From an uncultured Spirochaetia bacterium (GTDB taxonomy: Bacteria; Spirochaetota; UBA6919), in NCBI GenBank assembly GCA_913053665.1, contig CAJXGR010000207.1, positions 1 through 6,165 of the forward strand: a DNA stretch of 6,165 nucleotides, given 5' to 3'. The notes beneath the pieces were generated by a model. That model had not been told where the DNA came from and did not search any database. It was given only the letters and a program-made list of their open reading frames with translations. Position 1 is the stretch's first letter; every line of letters begins with the position of its first letter. A program made the translations under genes and the position numbers. Below are positions 5,416 through 6,165 of this stretch, in pieces.

Positions 5416-5784
5416 TCACTTCTTCTTTCTCTTTGGTTTTGGCAATGTGAGGACATATTCCACACTTTCTTTCACGTATTTATCCAAGTCCTCATTGCCC
5501 GTATTTCTAATGCCATCAGGGAAAAGAACATAATCCTTCTTAATCGGCCCATTGGGAAAGTATTTTAAGGGTACTACTATTTTGTTTGTTAACAGCCGAT
5601 TTCTTGTTTCCTCCGGCAGTTTTAGGGCCAGGCCAACGGGAGTCAAGGAGATACATATCCTGTCATCGGCATACAGGGCGGCACCACTAAAGAAATGCCT
5701 GCACTCAAGTTGCACGCCATCAAGACAATCGGCCATTGTTTTATCTATAAATGCGGATAATTTATCTAAATATTCTTTCGCCAT
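5416..5784 (-). CDS. TfoX N-terminal domain protein
   Basis: This 122-residue protein matches the stand-alone TfoX_N family. The signature is RHFFSGAALYADDRICISL (29-47), equivalent to the FGGxxLY core, then LALKLPEETRNRLL (52-65), PLKYFPNGPIKKDYVLFPD (72-90) and a C-terminal helix DLDKYVKESVEYVLTLPKP (99-117) ending in a Lys/Arg-rich tail KRKKK. TfoX/Sxy proteins regulate competence in some gammaproteobacteria, but single-domain relatives like this are widespread and mostly uncharacterised, so competence should not be assumed. The ATG at 5784 is one base after the TAA of the upstream gene, with a weak GGACTGAG seven bases before it, so translation is probably coupled. A 41-base gap to the HigA-like frame follows. 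Confidence 0.85.
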   Translation of the reverse strand: MAKEYLDKLSAFIDKTMADCLDGVQLECRHFFSGAALYADDRICISLTPVGLALKLPEETRNRLLTNKIVVPLKYFPNGPIKKDYVLFPDGIRNTGNEDLDKYVKESVEYVLTLPKPKRKKK

Positions 5785-5785
5785 T

Positions 5786-6165
5786 TTAATACTCAGTCCA
5801 ATAGGTTAGAAGAACGCGAAAAATGCAAGAACCAAAAATGGAAATAGCAAAAACTGGTATTTCTTTTGATTTATCTGGATGAGTATTAAAACCAATCTTT
5901 TCAAGGACTAAGAACCATGTGCTAGCCACCGGAACATCTCTAAAATAAACGTGACAAGATGAAAATCCCTCTATAACTACAGTCTTATGATCCAATTTAC
6001 CTTTGAAGACATGGATGACTTCAGCTTCTGGAGACTGGGATTTATCATTTTTGATAATCTTGACCTGAACAACAATTGGTGACCTTTTTGCTGATCGAAT
6101 AAAAAAGCCGTTGGGGTTGCAAAAACAGGCATACATTGGATCAGTAAGCATTACACAGACTATTA
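5786..6165 (-). CDS. Probable secreted NTR/TIMP-like cysteine protein, 5' end outside window
   Basis: The frame stays open to the window edge, and the Met at 6151 is probably not the start. The residues before the first Cys (VCVMLTDPMYA, then CFC) look like the end of a signal peptide with cleavage after YA, whose hydrophobic core would lie upstream of the window. The mature part follows a pattern I associate with bacterial secreted NTR/TIMP-like proteins: C-x-C at the N-terminus, a segment SPIVVQVKIIKND, then AEVIHVFKGKLDHKTVVIEG (strands ending in the KG turn), a conserved-type Cys (SSC, residue 66 counted from the Met), VASTWFLVLEK, and a last Cys in FGSCIFRVL. These four Cys could form disulfides outside the cytoplasm. 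The function is unknown and the family call is tentative. It reads directly into the TfoX gene with one base between TAA and ATG. Confidence 0.5.
   Translation of the reverse strand, partial: IVCVMLTDPMYACFCNPNGFFIRSAKRSPIVVQVKIIKNDKSQSPEAEVIHVFKGKLDHKTVVIEGFSSCHVYFRDVPVASTWFLVLEKIGFNTHPDKSKEIPVFAISIFGSCIFRVLLTYWTEY

Noticed and set aside
5552..5809. 85-codon open frame on the plus strand
   Set aside because: It is antisense to the recognisable TfoX-domain gene.

Overview
The window is bacterial and moderately AT-rich, with genes packed on both strands. The proteins point to a diderm (Gram-negative-type) organism: there is a probable outer-membrane or exported protein with a signal peptide, queuosine biosynthesis, and an aminoglycoside-phosphotransferase-like kinase fused to a RapZ C-terminal domain. 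That fusion is one I associate mainly with Bacteroidota-type genomes. However, good Shine-Dalgarno sequences and a GTG start are used here, which is unusual for Bacteroidota, so I leave the phylum open.

Left part (+ strand, 1-2518). The window opens inside queC (7-cyano-7-deazaguanine synthase), whose Zn-binding Cys cluster is intact. A recognisable promoter then precedes an exported protein of unknown function (466-1191). Its C-terminal beta-strand-rich tail continues in the -1 frame to 1358, so the gene looks frameshifted. A promoter-like region with two inverted repeats leads into a YhdH/AcuI-type acryloyl-CoA reductase (1517-2518).

Middle (2552-4419). The kinase-RapZ fusion lies on the - strand, convergent with acuI. 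It probably transforms or senses an amino sugar. A divergent AT-rich intergenic region (3968-4161) separates it from a small + strand gene of unknown function.

Right part (- strand, 6165 to 4441). Five tightly packed frames look like one operon, in transcription order: a 5'-truncated secreted NTR/TIMP-like protein, a TfoX N-terminal-domain protein, a HigA-like N-terminal fragment with no ordinary start codon, a short HicB-like protein that overlaps it by ATGA, and a DUF35 Zn-ribbon/OB-fold protein that overlaps the hicB-like gene by 16 nt. The HigA-like and HicB-like proteins both end where a DNA-binding domain would normally begin, and no HigB or HicA toxin gene is present. This coupled pair of reduced antitoxin-type proteins is the most unusual arrangement in the window. 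I see no rRNA, tRNA, CRISPR array, insertion sequence or phage structural gene.
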